NCBI RefSeq assembly: GCF_937898475.1
Contig: NZ_CALEJS010000016.1
Coordinates: forward strand, 1-64,000
Source of the DNA: an uncultured Chitinophaga sp.
GTDB lineage: Bacteria; Bacteroidota; Bacteroidia; Chitinophagales; Chitinophagaceae
Direction of reading: 5' to 3'
Length of the DNA: 64,000 nucleotides
Position 1 is the stretch's first letter, and each line of letters begins with the position of its first letter. The notes under the pieces were generated by a model. That model did no database searches, was not told where the DNA came from, and was given only the letters and a program-made list of their open reading frames with translations. The position numbers were made by a program, and so were the translations under genes. Shown piece by piece: positions 25,485 through 32,442 of this stretch.

Positions 25485-25919
25485 TTATTTCAGGAAACCT
25501 TGTTGTTGGATATTTTGGAGCCAGAAGTTGGCAAAAATGCAGTGCTGATGTTGGTAGCCCGGCCAGAATGCTTTTACTGTATTGTTTTCAATCTCCATGC
25601 TTTCCTCATGTAACCCGCGATTGTCTTGCTGGTACATCTGCGGGCATATGTGGAGATTTTTATAATCTGTCGGCTCCTTCCGGCAATCAACCACTAAAAA
25701 GCACATTTCAGGATCACGCATTAGATCACCGTTTAGCTCGTAATAATGGCAAAGGCTATAGAGTGTGCCTTCTCCGGCTGCTGTAGTTATATATCTGTTC
25801 AGCAATTCCACAGTTAAAGGCATGAATCCGGAGGATTCAAGTTTTATATGGGATCGTGTACCCAACTTTTCTAAGATTTGGCTAAATACTTTCGTCGCCT
25901 GTTGATTTATCTTTTTCAT
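25485..25919 (-). CDS. DUF6908-like protein
   Basis: The 144-residue product has the layout of the DUF6908 family of Bacteroidota mobile elements: LELSSGFMPL-type start (LESSGFMPLTVELLN), YSLCHYYELNGDLMRDPEMCFLVVD in the middle and NTVKAFWPGYQHQHC at the end. The acidic MRDPEM segment and clustered His/Cys could bind metal, but this is not shown. Function unknown. Confidence 0.65.
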   Translation of the reverse strand: MKKINQQATKVFSQILEKLGTRSHIKLESSGFMPLTVELLNRYITTAAGEGTLYSLCHYYELNGDLMRDPEMCFLVVDCRKEPTDYKNLHICPQMYQQDNRGLHEESMEIENNTVKAFWPGYQHQHCIFANFWLQNIQQQGFLK

Positions 25920-25983
25920 GATTTAAAATTTTAAGTGAGAAAAGAAAATGAAACGGAGCGGCGGTTGTACCGCTCCGTTAGAT

Positions 25984-26460
25984 TCATGCTTCGTTAAGTT
26001 CTTTTTTGTATTTTCCTTGCACGGTCTGAGAGCCGTATTTCGCACGGATTTTTTCAAGGGGTGCGCCGTTGCCACGCACTTTAAAGGCTTCATTTCTGTA
26101 GAACCATGCAACCTTTTTTGAGGCGAAAATGAAACGGGCATCTTTCAGGGATTCCTTTACCGGCTTGGTATCACCTGTTACCCATATCCAGTTGCCCACT
26201 AGCTCAATGGTGATACCGGGCAGGTGTATAATTTTTTCAATGACGGCGCGGTATTCTTCGGATAGTTTCAGTTCTTGGTCTACCTGTTCATCAGTCATGC
26301 CGGAACCCTTTGCAATGAATGCACAGGCAAACGCATACTCTTTGTTGATCTCCTGCATAGTGGCAGTATCTCCGCCCATGTCCGGGTGATTTTCTTTTGC
26401 GAGTTCCCGGTAGAGGGTTTTAACTTCTTCCAGCGTTTTACAGTTATTGAAGTATTTCAT
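25984..26460 (-). CDS. J-domain protein, N-terminal J domain
   Basis: The 158-residue product starts with a compact J domain (TLEEVKTLYRELAKENHPDMGG, HPD near residues 24-26). The C-terminal half is a separate fold (ITIELVGNWIWVTGDTK, FIFASKKVAWFYRNEAFKVRGNG, EKIRAKYGSQTV) that is often joined to J domains in ICE-encoded proteins. It would act with a host DnaK on an unknown target. It starts 11 bases before the next gene's stop (26472). Confidence 0.85.
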   Translation of the reverse strand: MKYFNNCKTLEEVKTLYRELAKENHPDMGGDTATMQEINKEYAFACAFIAKGSGMTDEQVDQELKLSEEYRAVIEKIIHLPGITIELVGNWIWVTGDTKPVKESLKDARFIFASKKVAWFYRNEAFKVRGNGAPLEKIRAKYGSQTVQGKYKKELNEA

Positions 26461-26471
26461 GACGCAATATT

Positions 26472-26675
26472 TTAGAAAGTGAAAAGGGAGTAATTAGCAA
26501 CGGGAGCAGGTTTGCTATTTCGGGTGCTGTGCTTTTCGCGCAGGTAGCCTACGGCCACATCATCATTTTTAAAAATCACCCACGCAGACAACAGGGCTTT
26601 AGATCGGTCAGTATGACGGCGGCGCTGTATCTCCCATGACATGCGCATCAAGCGGCTAAGTGTTGTACTTTTCAT
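26472..26675 (-). CDS. Small basic hypothetical protein, 67 aa
   Basis: The product reads LMRMSWEIQRRRHTDRSKAL then AWVIFKNDDVAVGYLREKHS. This pattern recurs in Bacteroidota ICE accessory operons, but I know no function. It is strongly basic and may bind nucleic acid. It is in line with the J-domain gene downstream. Confidence 0.6.
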   Translation of the reverse strand: MKSTTLSRLMRMSWEIQRRRHTDRSKALLSAWVIFKNDDVAVGYLREKHSTRNSKPAPVANYSLFTF

Positions 26676-26734
26676 GTTTAATATTTTTGATAGTGAGGAA
26701 TAAGGCCGGGGGCTGTTTTCCCCCGGCGGTGGGC

Positions 26735-26983
26735 TTATTGATTGGTGTTTTTCAGCAGATCATTTAATTTCTGTTTCACTGCTTTTGCGGTTTCGCCCTT
26801 CCACGAATGAGCATTGCCGAGGAAGTAACAAACAATGCTGCGGGCGCTATCTTCAAAAAAATGATCGTTGATACTGTCCAGCGTTTCCATTGCTGACAGA
26901 TAAGGTTTCGCGGTGTAGTGTATGTTCTTCCAGTCCGCGCGGATGATCTTTGCGATCTCTGATAAATTGTTAGGAATTTGCAT
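26735..26983 (-). CDS. Hypothetical protein, 82 aa
   Basis: The product is helical (LSEIAKIIRADWKNIHYTAKPYL, then SARSIVCYFLGNAHSWKGE and AKAVKQKLNDLLK). It is the first gene of the leftward accessory run that begins after the long inverted repeat at 27063-27181. No motif is recognised. Confidence 0.6.
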   Translation of the reverse strand: MQIPNNLSEIAKIIRADWKNIHYTAKPYLSAMETLDSINDHFFEDSARSIVCYFLGNAHSWKGETAKAVKQKLNDLLKNTNQ

Positions 26984-27062
26984 AACGAAAAAGTTTTGAG
27001 TTAAACATTGCGGCTTACTATGTGCGCCGCTTTCTTCTTTTTCGCACGCAAAGCGTATTAGT

Positions 27063-27181
27063 GTTTTCAGGATGCCAGAGAACTGCCCGCCAGAAAAAAT
27101 TTTCTACCTGAGTCCCGTAACAATAAAAGCCAACGAGGGGAGAAAAATTTTTCCAGGGCTGTTCGGCGGCATCCTGAAAAC
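27063..27181. repeat. Long inverted repeat, 119 bases
   Basis: The outer 14 bases (27063-27076, GTTTTCAGGATGCC) are repeated exactly as the complement at 27168-27181. Pairing continues inward with a few mismatches over GAAC, GCCC, the A/T blocks around 27093-27104, and CC, giving arms of about 45 bases around a 27-base loop. It lies 80 bases before the first gene of the accessory operon. It could be a structured RNA, a single-strand origin, or a foldback transposon remnant. Confidence 0.75.
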
Positions 27182-27634
27182 AGTACATCTATTGTCAACT
27201 TTATGGAATGGAGTGATAATCGTGTGTGCGTGGACGTTGTTGTAAAGTGGTATGGAATCCTATGCAAAAGGAGAATCTGGACATGGACATGGTGAGTAGG
27301 CTAACATGACGTACAAGAGTGCGACGCAACGGGGGGTTAATTGATGTTCCAATGCCGACTACCCAAAAACCATTAACGATTACCGGGAGTGTCCATTATC
27401 AATAAAAAAGTTTACAATTATTTATGAATTACTGTGAAATCCAATGCCACACTAGATAAATATGTGAAGGATTGTTGCAGAGCTGTATATAATTAAATGA
27501 GAGGAGTTTAGTAAATTTATAGAGGGGCAACATAACCGGACAATAACCCCATTATTCAGTAACCATTTAAAAACACGCAAGAAATGCCAGCAACTCATTA
27601 ACAGGAAACCATTAATCATTTAAACCCACCCTAT
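27182..27634. other. Intergenic region upstream of the cargo AraC gene
   Basis: These 453 bases are AT-rich and hold no convincing gene. Short imperfect direct repeats of ACCATTAA/ACCATTTAA occur near 27368, 27561 and 27609. No exact promoter pair was found. Confidence 0.4.
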
Positions 27635-28639
27635 ATGTTTACCTTATCCGAACGGACAAAGGGAATAGTTAGCTTTATGCCAAATAATCCCCAAGAATTG
27701 CCTCAGTCCTACATTCCCGGTAGCCTCGCATTCCAGTCCACCAACAATTTTGGCGATTTTTATTATCAGGAAGTGCAGCAGAAAAACTTCACCATCTGGC
27801 GAAGTTCTTATCATCCACATGAAGATGTTTCTTTGCGGGTGAAAAGAAACATGGAATGGCTCGGTTTTCGGCTCATGCTGAAGAAACACATTGCCCATGT
27901 GTTCCTGGGCAAGCCAATTGGGATCATGCAGGGCCAGATGCACTTTGCCTATTCCCCGCTGACAGATGTTGAGCTGCTCTTAAAAGGAAATGAAATTTAT
28001 GAGGTAGTGGACATGCAGGTATCGCCGGCACTATTCAGTCAGATAAAACTACGGGGCCGGACGTTTGATGCCTTTTCTTCCATGATCGGTTCAGACAAGC
28101 CGGTGTGGATTTCAGAGAAGCCTGCATGGAGTGACTATACAGTATTGGAGGGAATGGAAGAACTATTACAAGATCCTACAAAGGAAGATATAGCTAAGGA
28201 AATAGTGCAACAGGTAGTGCATACGCTTATCAAAAACAACGGGCATGATAAGAAGATAACGTATGACCAGGTGGAAAATTTGTACCTCGTAAGGGAGATG
28301 ATAAGAAAAAGATACCCGGAGGCAATGACATTGCAGCAATGGGCGAAGGAGACGCGGATGAACACTACAGACTTCAAATATAAGTTTCGTCAGGTGTTCG
28401 GCATTACACCCTATCGATACCTGATGTATGAAAGAATAAAAGCAGCAAAGCAGATAATGCTTTCAGACCCACAGTTACCACTAAGCGAAGTAGCAAGGCA
28501 ATGTGGATTCCGTACATACAATAATCTTCGGCGGGCATTCTATCCGATGGAGAAAACAAAGTTGTCCGTATGGCGGGACAAGAATTTAGGAATGGCGTTT
28601 CAATTGCTCGTTGAGTTAATGCTGTTCGATTTGTTGTAA
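27635..28639 (+). CDS. AraC-family transcriptional regulator (cargo region)
   Basis: The 334-residue product has a C-terminal AraC helix-turn-helix pair: MTLQQWAKETRMNTTDFKYKFRQVFGITPYRYL and LPLSEVARQCGFRTYNNLRRAFY, roughly residues 231-315. The N-terminal 220 residues are a sensor domain without an obvious ligand motif. It is transcribed towards the MauE-like gene, and a 21-bp-period direct repeat typical of AraC sites lies just behind it (28653-28682). This makes the downstream small genes its likely targets. Confidence 0.88.
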   Translation: MFTLSERTKGIVSFMPNNPQELPQSYIPGSLAFQSTNNFGDFYYQEVQQKNFTIWRSSYHPHEDVSLRVKRNMEWLGFRLMLKKHIAHVFLGKPIGIMQGQMHFAYSPLTDVELLLKGNEIYEVVDMQVSPALFSQIKLRGRTFDAFSSMIGSDKPVWISEKPAWSDYTVLEGMEELLQDPTKEDIAKEIVQQVVHTLIKNNGHDKKITYDQVENLYLVREMIRKRYPEAMTLQQWAKETRMNTTDFKYKFRQVFGITPYRYLMYERIKAAKQIMLSDPQLPLSEVARQCGFRTYNNLRRAFYPMEKTKLSVWRDKNLGMAFQLLVELMLFDLL

Positions 28640-28652
28640 AAACGGCTATGTG

Positions 28653-28689
28653 TCAAAAAGGCAATTTTTTACATCAAAAAGGAAATTTC
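28653..28689. promoter_or_regulatory. Candidate AraC-type direct-repeat operator
   Basis: TCAAAAAGGCAATTTT starts at 28653 and TCAAAAAGGAAATTTC at 28674, 13 of 16 bases identical with a 21-base period. AraC-family half-sites are classically spaced 21 bases apart. The site is just upstream of the promoter at 28701-28732. Confidence 0.6.
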
Positions 28690-28700
28690 ACTATTACCGT

Positions 28701-28732
28701 ATTGTTATCAATGGAACAGCTTATTACCTTTA
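28701..28732 (+). promoter_or_regulatory. Candidate promoter of the MauE-like gene
   Basis: ATTG at 28701-28704 and TACCTTTA at 28725-28732 are spaced by 20 bases, one mismatch each from the Bacteroidota TTTG/TAnnTTTG pair. It lies immediately after the direct repeat, as expected for an activator-dependent promoter. Confidence 0.5.
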
Positions 28733-28872
28733 GTACAGATTTAGCAGACAAACTGGAATATTGTAGCCCGCAGCTTTAGACAATCGCAAGGAACTTTTAA
28801 TTACCAACAAAAGATTAGATCAAATAAAATAAGGATCAACCTTATCAGGCATTGCTTTGCCTAAACCGAAAA

Positions 28873-29352
28873 ATGGATATCCACAAAACATACCGCCCAT
28901 CACTAACCGAAAGAACAAATTGGACATTGACCGTCGAAGCAATAGCAGCAGGGCTAATGTTCCTGTTTCTATTTACGAGCATCGATAAATTGTATAATTA
29001 TAGACAGTTTAGAGATGCGTTGAGTAAGTCACCGGTATTGGCGAATGTGGCGGGCTTGGTGGCGTGGTCAGTACCAGTAGCTGAAATTTTGATAGCGACG
29101 GCACTTTTTATCCCGACTATGAGAAAGACGGGATTAAAAGCCACGATTCTTTTACTGGCGGTATTCACTATTTACCTGAGCTATATGATGGCATTTGCAC
29201 CGAAGTTGCCGTGCATGTGTGCAGGGTTGCTGGAATCATTGTCCTGGAAGTCGCACATCATTTTCAATGCTGTCATGATCGTATTGGCAATTATAGGAAT
29301 TGTTGCCAGCGGTAAAAGCTCCAGTGCAGGAAGTCGTGCGCCACCTACGTAA
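28873..29352 (+). CDS. MauE/DoxX-like membrane protein
   Basis: ATG 28873 (MDIHKTYRPS) is preferred to the upstream ATG; 159 residues. Four membrane helices are visible (VEAIAAGLMFLFLFTSI, VLANVAGLVAWSVPVAEIL, ATILLLAVFTIYLSYMM, AVMIVLAIIGIVASG). The loop LPCMCAGLLESLSW carries a CxC pair, as in MauE-like proteins that handle disulfides for exported partners. Bacteroidota often place such genes beside TlpA-like thioredoxins and SusC/SusD pairs, and a TlpA-SusC-SusD operon follows here on the other strand. Confidence 0.8.
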   Translation: MDIHKTYRPSLTERTNWTLTVEAIAAGLMFLFLFTSIDKLYNYRQFRDALSKSPVLANVAGLVAWSVPVAEILIATALFIPTMRKTGLKATILLLAVFTIYLSYMMAFAPKLPCMCAGLLESLSWKSHIIFNAVMIVLAIIGIVASGKSSSAGSRAPPT

Positions 29353-29411
29353 CGTGGGTTTTATGTCCGGTTTGATCTAAACAATATTTATAACAGCTAA
29401 AATTTCATGTC

Positions 29412-29780
29412 ATGAAGAAGTATTTGTTCGGCATACTTGCCGTAGTGGTAGCCTTTACAGGCGTTGCTTTCAAAGAAGCAAAAAGTTCCAAGCGTGCAGA
29501 TATGTACGTGTTTGAGTTCAAAAGCTCCCAACCCTATACACAAGGTAATGTACAAAATACCTCGAACGCATATTGGGAATACAAGGGGCTGAATCTGAGT
29601 GGCTGCGCCAACATTAACCAAAAAGCCTGCCGCGTGCTGGTGAGCGCCGACTATGTAGATGATCCGGATAGCCCAACGCAGCTATCCGGCGTTTCGATCA
29701 CAGCAACGCAAAGCGGAACTACGGCACACGTAACCGGAATTTCCGGTGGCGGAAATCTGTATTCCAATCAGGCAGACTGA
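29412..29780 (+). CDS. Small exported protein, DUF6520-like
   Basis: The 122-residue product starts with a signal peptide (MKKYLFGILAVVVAFTGVAF). The mature part is short and Ser/Thr/Asn-rich with two cysteines in LSGCANINQKACRVLV. This matches the DUF6520 pattern of small secreted Bacteroidota proteins commonly found with MauE-like genes. The cysteine pair may be the client of the MauE/TlpA redox proteins; that is inference. It is followed by a strong terminator. Confidence 0.7.
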   Translation: MKKYLFGILAVVVAFTGVAFKEAKSSKRADMYVFEFKSSQPYTQGNVQNTSNAYWEYKGLNLSGCANINQKACRVLVSADYVDDPDSPTQLSGVSITATQSGTTAHVTGISGGGNLYSNQAD

Positions 29781-29800
29781 TTAATTTATGAGCAGGAAAA

Positions 29801-29834
29801 AAGGCTACCTTCTACAAAGGAGGTAGCCTTTTTG
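29801..29834 (+). terminator. Intrinsic terminator after the DUF6520-like gene
   Basis: AAGGCTACCT (29801-29810) pairs with AGGTAGCCTT (29821-29830), followed by TTTG. It lies 20 bases after the stop codon. Confidence 0.85.
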
Positions 29835-29923
29835 TCATGAGTAAGAATATTCGTATAACTGTTGTTCAGTGCGGATTTGAAGCGGATAAAATCAGTAAAT
29901 TGCATACAAATAATTATAAGAAC

Positions 29924-30442
29924 ATGCGAACTACTTTCTATGCACTGATTGCACTATTGCTGGTGTCCTGCGGCTCTCAGCAGTTGACGAAGGAGAAAGC
30001 CGCAGAGATCATTTCTAAGAAGTACCCGAAAACTATCGGTTGGGAAGTATTCACCGCTGACCCGAAGCACGCAGCTCGCGCCCTGGAATCAAAGCTGGAA
30101 GATGAAGGGTATATTAAAATAACGAAAACGCAATCACTTGCCGACGCTGGAAAGCCCTTTATCAGCTTCACAGAAAGAGCAGGGCCGTACTTACTACCTG
30201 TCACAGATAAGGATAAAGAATACAGTATCCAGCGGGTTAAGGTTAGTGAGCTGCACTTCAAAGAGATCACGAACGTTATGGAGCAAGCTGACGGAAAACA
30301 AGCTGTCGTCGAGTACAGCGTAGAACATCGCCATACTACGCCATTTGCTCAACTTTCTCATTATAAATTAGAGGGTGTGAAGATGGAGCAGGCTAAATTA
30401 GCCTTAACGGATGAAGGGTGGAAAATGGTTGAGAAAAAATAA
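29924..30442 (+). CDS. Putative lipoprotein, 172 aa
   Basis: ATG 29924 (MRTTFYALIALLLVSC) gives a short lipoprotein signal with a lipobox ending in Cys16; the longer frame lacks a signal. The mature protein has two similar-looking alpha/beta parts (KEKAAEIISKKYPKTIGWEV, KMEQAKLALTDEGWKMVEKK). I recognise no family. It follows the DUF6520-like gene but behind a terminator, so it has its own promoter. Confidence 0.7.
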   Translation: MRTTFYALIALLLVSCGSQQLTKEKAAEIISKKYPKTIGWEVFTADPKHAARALESKLEDEGYIKITKTQSLADAGKPFISFTERAGPYLLPVTDKDKEYSIQRVKVSELHFKEITNVMEQADGKQAVVEYSVEHRHTTPFAQLSHYKLEGVKMEQAKLALTDEGWKMVEKK

Positions 30443-30455
30443 TTACATAAATGAA

Positions 30456-30477
30456 AGGCTACTGGTCGGTAGCCCTT
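30456..30477 (+). terminator. Hairpin after the lipoprotein gene
   Basis: AGGCTAC and GTAGCCCTT pair around TGGTCG, within 35 bases of the stop. The T-run is short (TTCTC), so it is a moderate terminator. Confidence 0.55.
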
Positions 30478-30510
30478 CTCATTAAAAGAAGAATGCTATT
30501 AAAGCGTTAA

Positions 30511-30538
30511 GAGGGCGGCTTTGGAGCCGCCCTCTTTG
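30511..30538. terminator. Bidirectional hairpin between converging genes
   Basis: GAGGGCGGCT (30511-30520) pairs perfectly with AGCCGCCCTC (30525-30534) around TTGG, followed by TTTGG. It sits between the rightward lipoprotein gene and the leftward DUF2384 gene. Confidence 0.7.
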
Positions 30539-30615
30539 GCACTATAGCCGTATTATTCCGTATTCTTATTTCTAAGTGTAAACTGGTAACTTTTTTTACA
30601 ATGCAGGTCAGCGTG

Positions 30616-31047
30616 CTATCTTTCAGCCAGTTTGCGTTTTAGAGCATATTCTACAGCCATTACACCTGGGTTGGTTTCAAGTACCTCTAACGGTTTTCGC
30701 CCCGACAAATCCCTACACGGCGTTCTAAGCCACAAAGTTGCTTGCTGATGAAAGGGAATAGCATTGTATAGTAAACTAAATACTTCTACATATTGAATGA
30801 ACCGGTCGGCATAACAGTCTGCCAGTTTATGGTTGTCACGCCAAAGGTGCAAAGTCCGGTGAGATACTGCCAGTAAGACTGCAAGTTCTTCCCAGTTTAG
30901 TTGAACTAATTCCTTTAAAGTTGATAACTGTATCTTGCGAATGCCCTGATGCAAAATGCTCTCTTTTTCTCTCCATGACAAATTGCGAAAGCCTACTAAC
31001 GTGGAGTAGTTTTGTTTCGCATTTATTTCTTCTAAGAATCTCGTCAT
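30616..31047 (-). CDS. Xre/MbcA/ParS (DUF2384) antitoxin-like protein, orphan
   Basis: The 143-residue product shows the Xre-MbcA-ParS layout: an N-terminal helix-turn-helix-like part (LNWEELAVLLAVSHRTLHLWRD) and the C-terminal toxin-binding domain (LRTPCRDLSGRKPLEVLETNPG). Such antitoxins pair with RES-domain toxins that degrade NAD. No RES gene lies downstream or upstream. Instead it follows the SusD gene by 20 bases, the last gene of a TlpA-SusC-SusD operon. It may be a domesticated regulator or an immunity relic. Confidence 0.8.
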   Translation of the reverse strand: MTRFLEEINAKQNYSTLVGFRNLSWREKESILHQGIRKIQLSTLKELVQLNWEELAVLLAVSHRTLHLWRDNHKLADCYADRFIQYVEVFSLLYNAIPFHQQATLWLRTPCRDLSGRKPLEVLETNPGVMAVEYALKRKLAER

Positions 31048-31067
31048 TGTAAACCTTTTTCCTGCGA

Positions 31068-32429
31068 TTATGGATTCTGAGGTACTCTATCACTTACTAT
31101 GTCTTTAGGAAGTGGCAATGCAAAGTACCGGTCGTTCGGATTCAATTTGTAGCTGGTTCCATTCACGGTACGTTGTAGGGTAATATTCCCTCTTTCCTTG
31201 TTAAGTCGTTTTATATCCATCCATCGTACCCCGCGCATATAAAGTTCTCTGCGACGTTCTTCGAGAACCATTTGAAGTGCTTCTTGGCTGTCAGCAGGTG
31301 TAATTACCGGTGGATCGCTCGATTCATCCCAACGGGCGGTCAGTAAGACACGAAGGTCGGATACTGTCTGTTCTACCTGCCCGGTTCTGGCCGCTCCTTC
31401 AGCCCGTATTAGATATAGTTCATCAGTGGCAATGCCGGTGAAGTATTGCCATTCATTACCAGTGTAACTGCCTTTGAAGTGGTAAATGCTATCCTCTTTC
31501 ATGTAGAAAGCTACAAGGCGGAGATCCTGCGGCTTATATAACTTTATGAGATTGGAATCAACGGCTATGCTGGAAGGATTGATAATGTAATTGGTGGTCG
31601 TCATTTCCGAATAGAATAATATTTCTTTGTTGAACATACGGAAAGGAACTTGCTCGTTGATGCTACCGTTTATGTCGGTATCCCCGTTGAAATTCATAAG
31701 GTCGTCTTTTATGCGAAGCGCTGCATCGGCATAGAAATAGGCGCTGTCATAGATGCGCATGGAAAGATATGTCCGGGCCAGCAGACCATATGCAGCCGCT
31801 TTCGATGGGCGCATTGGGAGCGATGGCAAGTCAGGTAGAAGTGCGGCTGCTTCTTTTGCATCTTGTAGCACCTGATCATACGACTGTTGTACATTCGCCC
31901 GTCCACTGGGATCATTAAAGTCTGAGGTTTTGCGCAATACTATGCCAAAATCGTTTGCTGCCGTGGATGCGTCATAAGCTGGTGCGAAAGTCCAGAGTAA
32001 TTGCTGATAGTAGAAACTGCGAAAGAACAGGGCAGCGCCCTTTATTTGGTTCCACGCTGGCGCGTTGCCGGACGAAGGGATTTCTTGTAGCTGTTCCAGA
32101 CAGAGATTAGCGATAAAGATCGGCTCGTATGCTATAGACCAATCATTTTGAAAGACGTACTCCTTTACCTTCCATGTGTAGATGCGTTGCAGCTCCACTT
32201 CAATATTGTCGAATTGTGCGCCGGGCAGAAAGTAATCATCACTGGATGCTTCACCGAAATTGGGAGTTCGTTGCATGTTCATGCGATTGGAATTGTCCAG
32301 CAGCGCCTGAAGGTCAGTTAGGCTTTTCGGAACAGTCAGCGTATCATCAGGCTGAACCTCTAAATATTTGCTGCATCCGAGAAGGCCACCTAAAAAGGCA
32401 ATGAGAAATATTTGTGCAATAATTTTCAT
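31068..32429 (-). CDS. RagB/SusD-family lipoprotein (cargo)
   Basis: ATG 32429 (MKIIAQIFLIAF) gives a lipoprotein signal with Cys19 (GGLLGCSKYLE) and 453 residues; the longer frame reads into SusC. SusD family features are seen in LFFRSFYYQQLLWTF, AYGLLARTYLSM and in ELYMRGVRWMDIKRLN near the C-terminus. It is shorter than average SusD. It lies 13 bases after SusC. The pair would import an unknown ligand, and no degradative enzyme is present. Confidence 0.9.
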   Translation of the reverse strand: MKIIAQIFLIAFLGGLLGCSKYLEVQPDDTLTVPKSLTDLQALLDNSNRMNMQRTPNFGEASSDDYFLPGAQFDNIEVELQRIYTWKVKEYVFQNDWSIAYEPIFIANLCLEQLQEIPSSGNAPAWNQIKGAALFFRSFYYQQLLWTFAPAYDASTAANDFGIVLRKTSDFNDPSGRANVQQSYDQVLQDAKEAAALLPDLPSLPMRPSKAAAYGLLARTYLSMRIYDSAYFYADAALRIKDDLMNFNGDTDINGSINEQVPFRMFNKEILFYSEMTTTNYIINPSSIAVDSNLIKLYKPQDLRLVAFYMKEDSIYHFKGSYTGNEWQYFTGIATDELYLIRAEGAARTGQVEQTVSDLRVLLTARWDESSDPPVITPADSQEALQMVLEERRRELYMRGVRWMDIKRLNKERGNITLQRTVNGTSYKLNPNDRYFALPLPKDIVSDRVPQNP

Positions 32430-32442
32430 GATTATATGTTTT

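Noticed and set aside
27067..27267. 66-codon leftward frame in the long inverted repeat
   Set aside because: It is built from the repeat arms and has no protein-like features.
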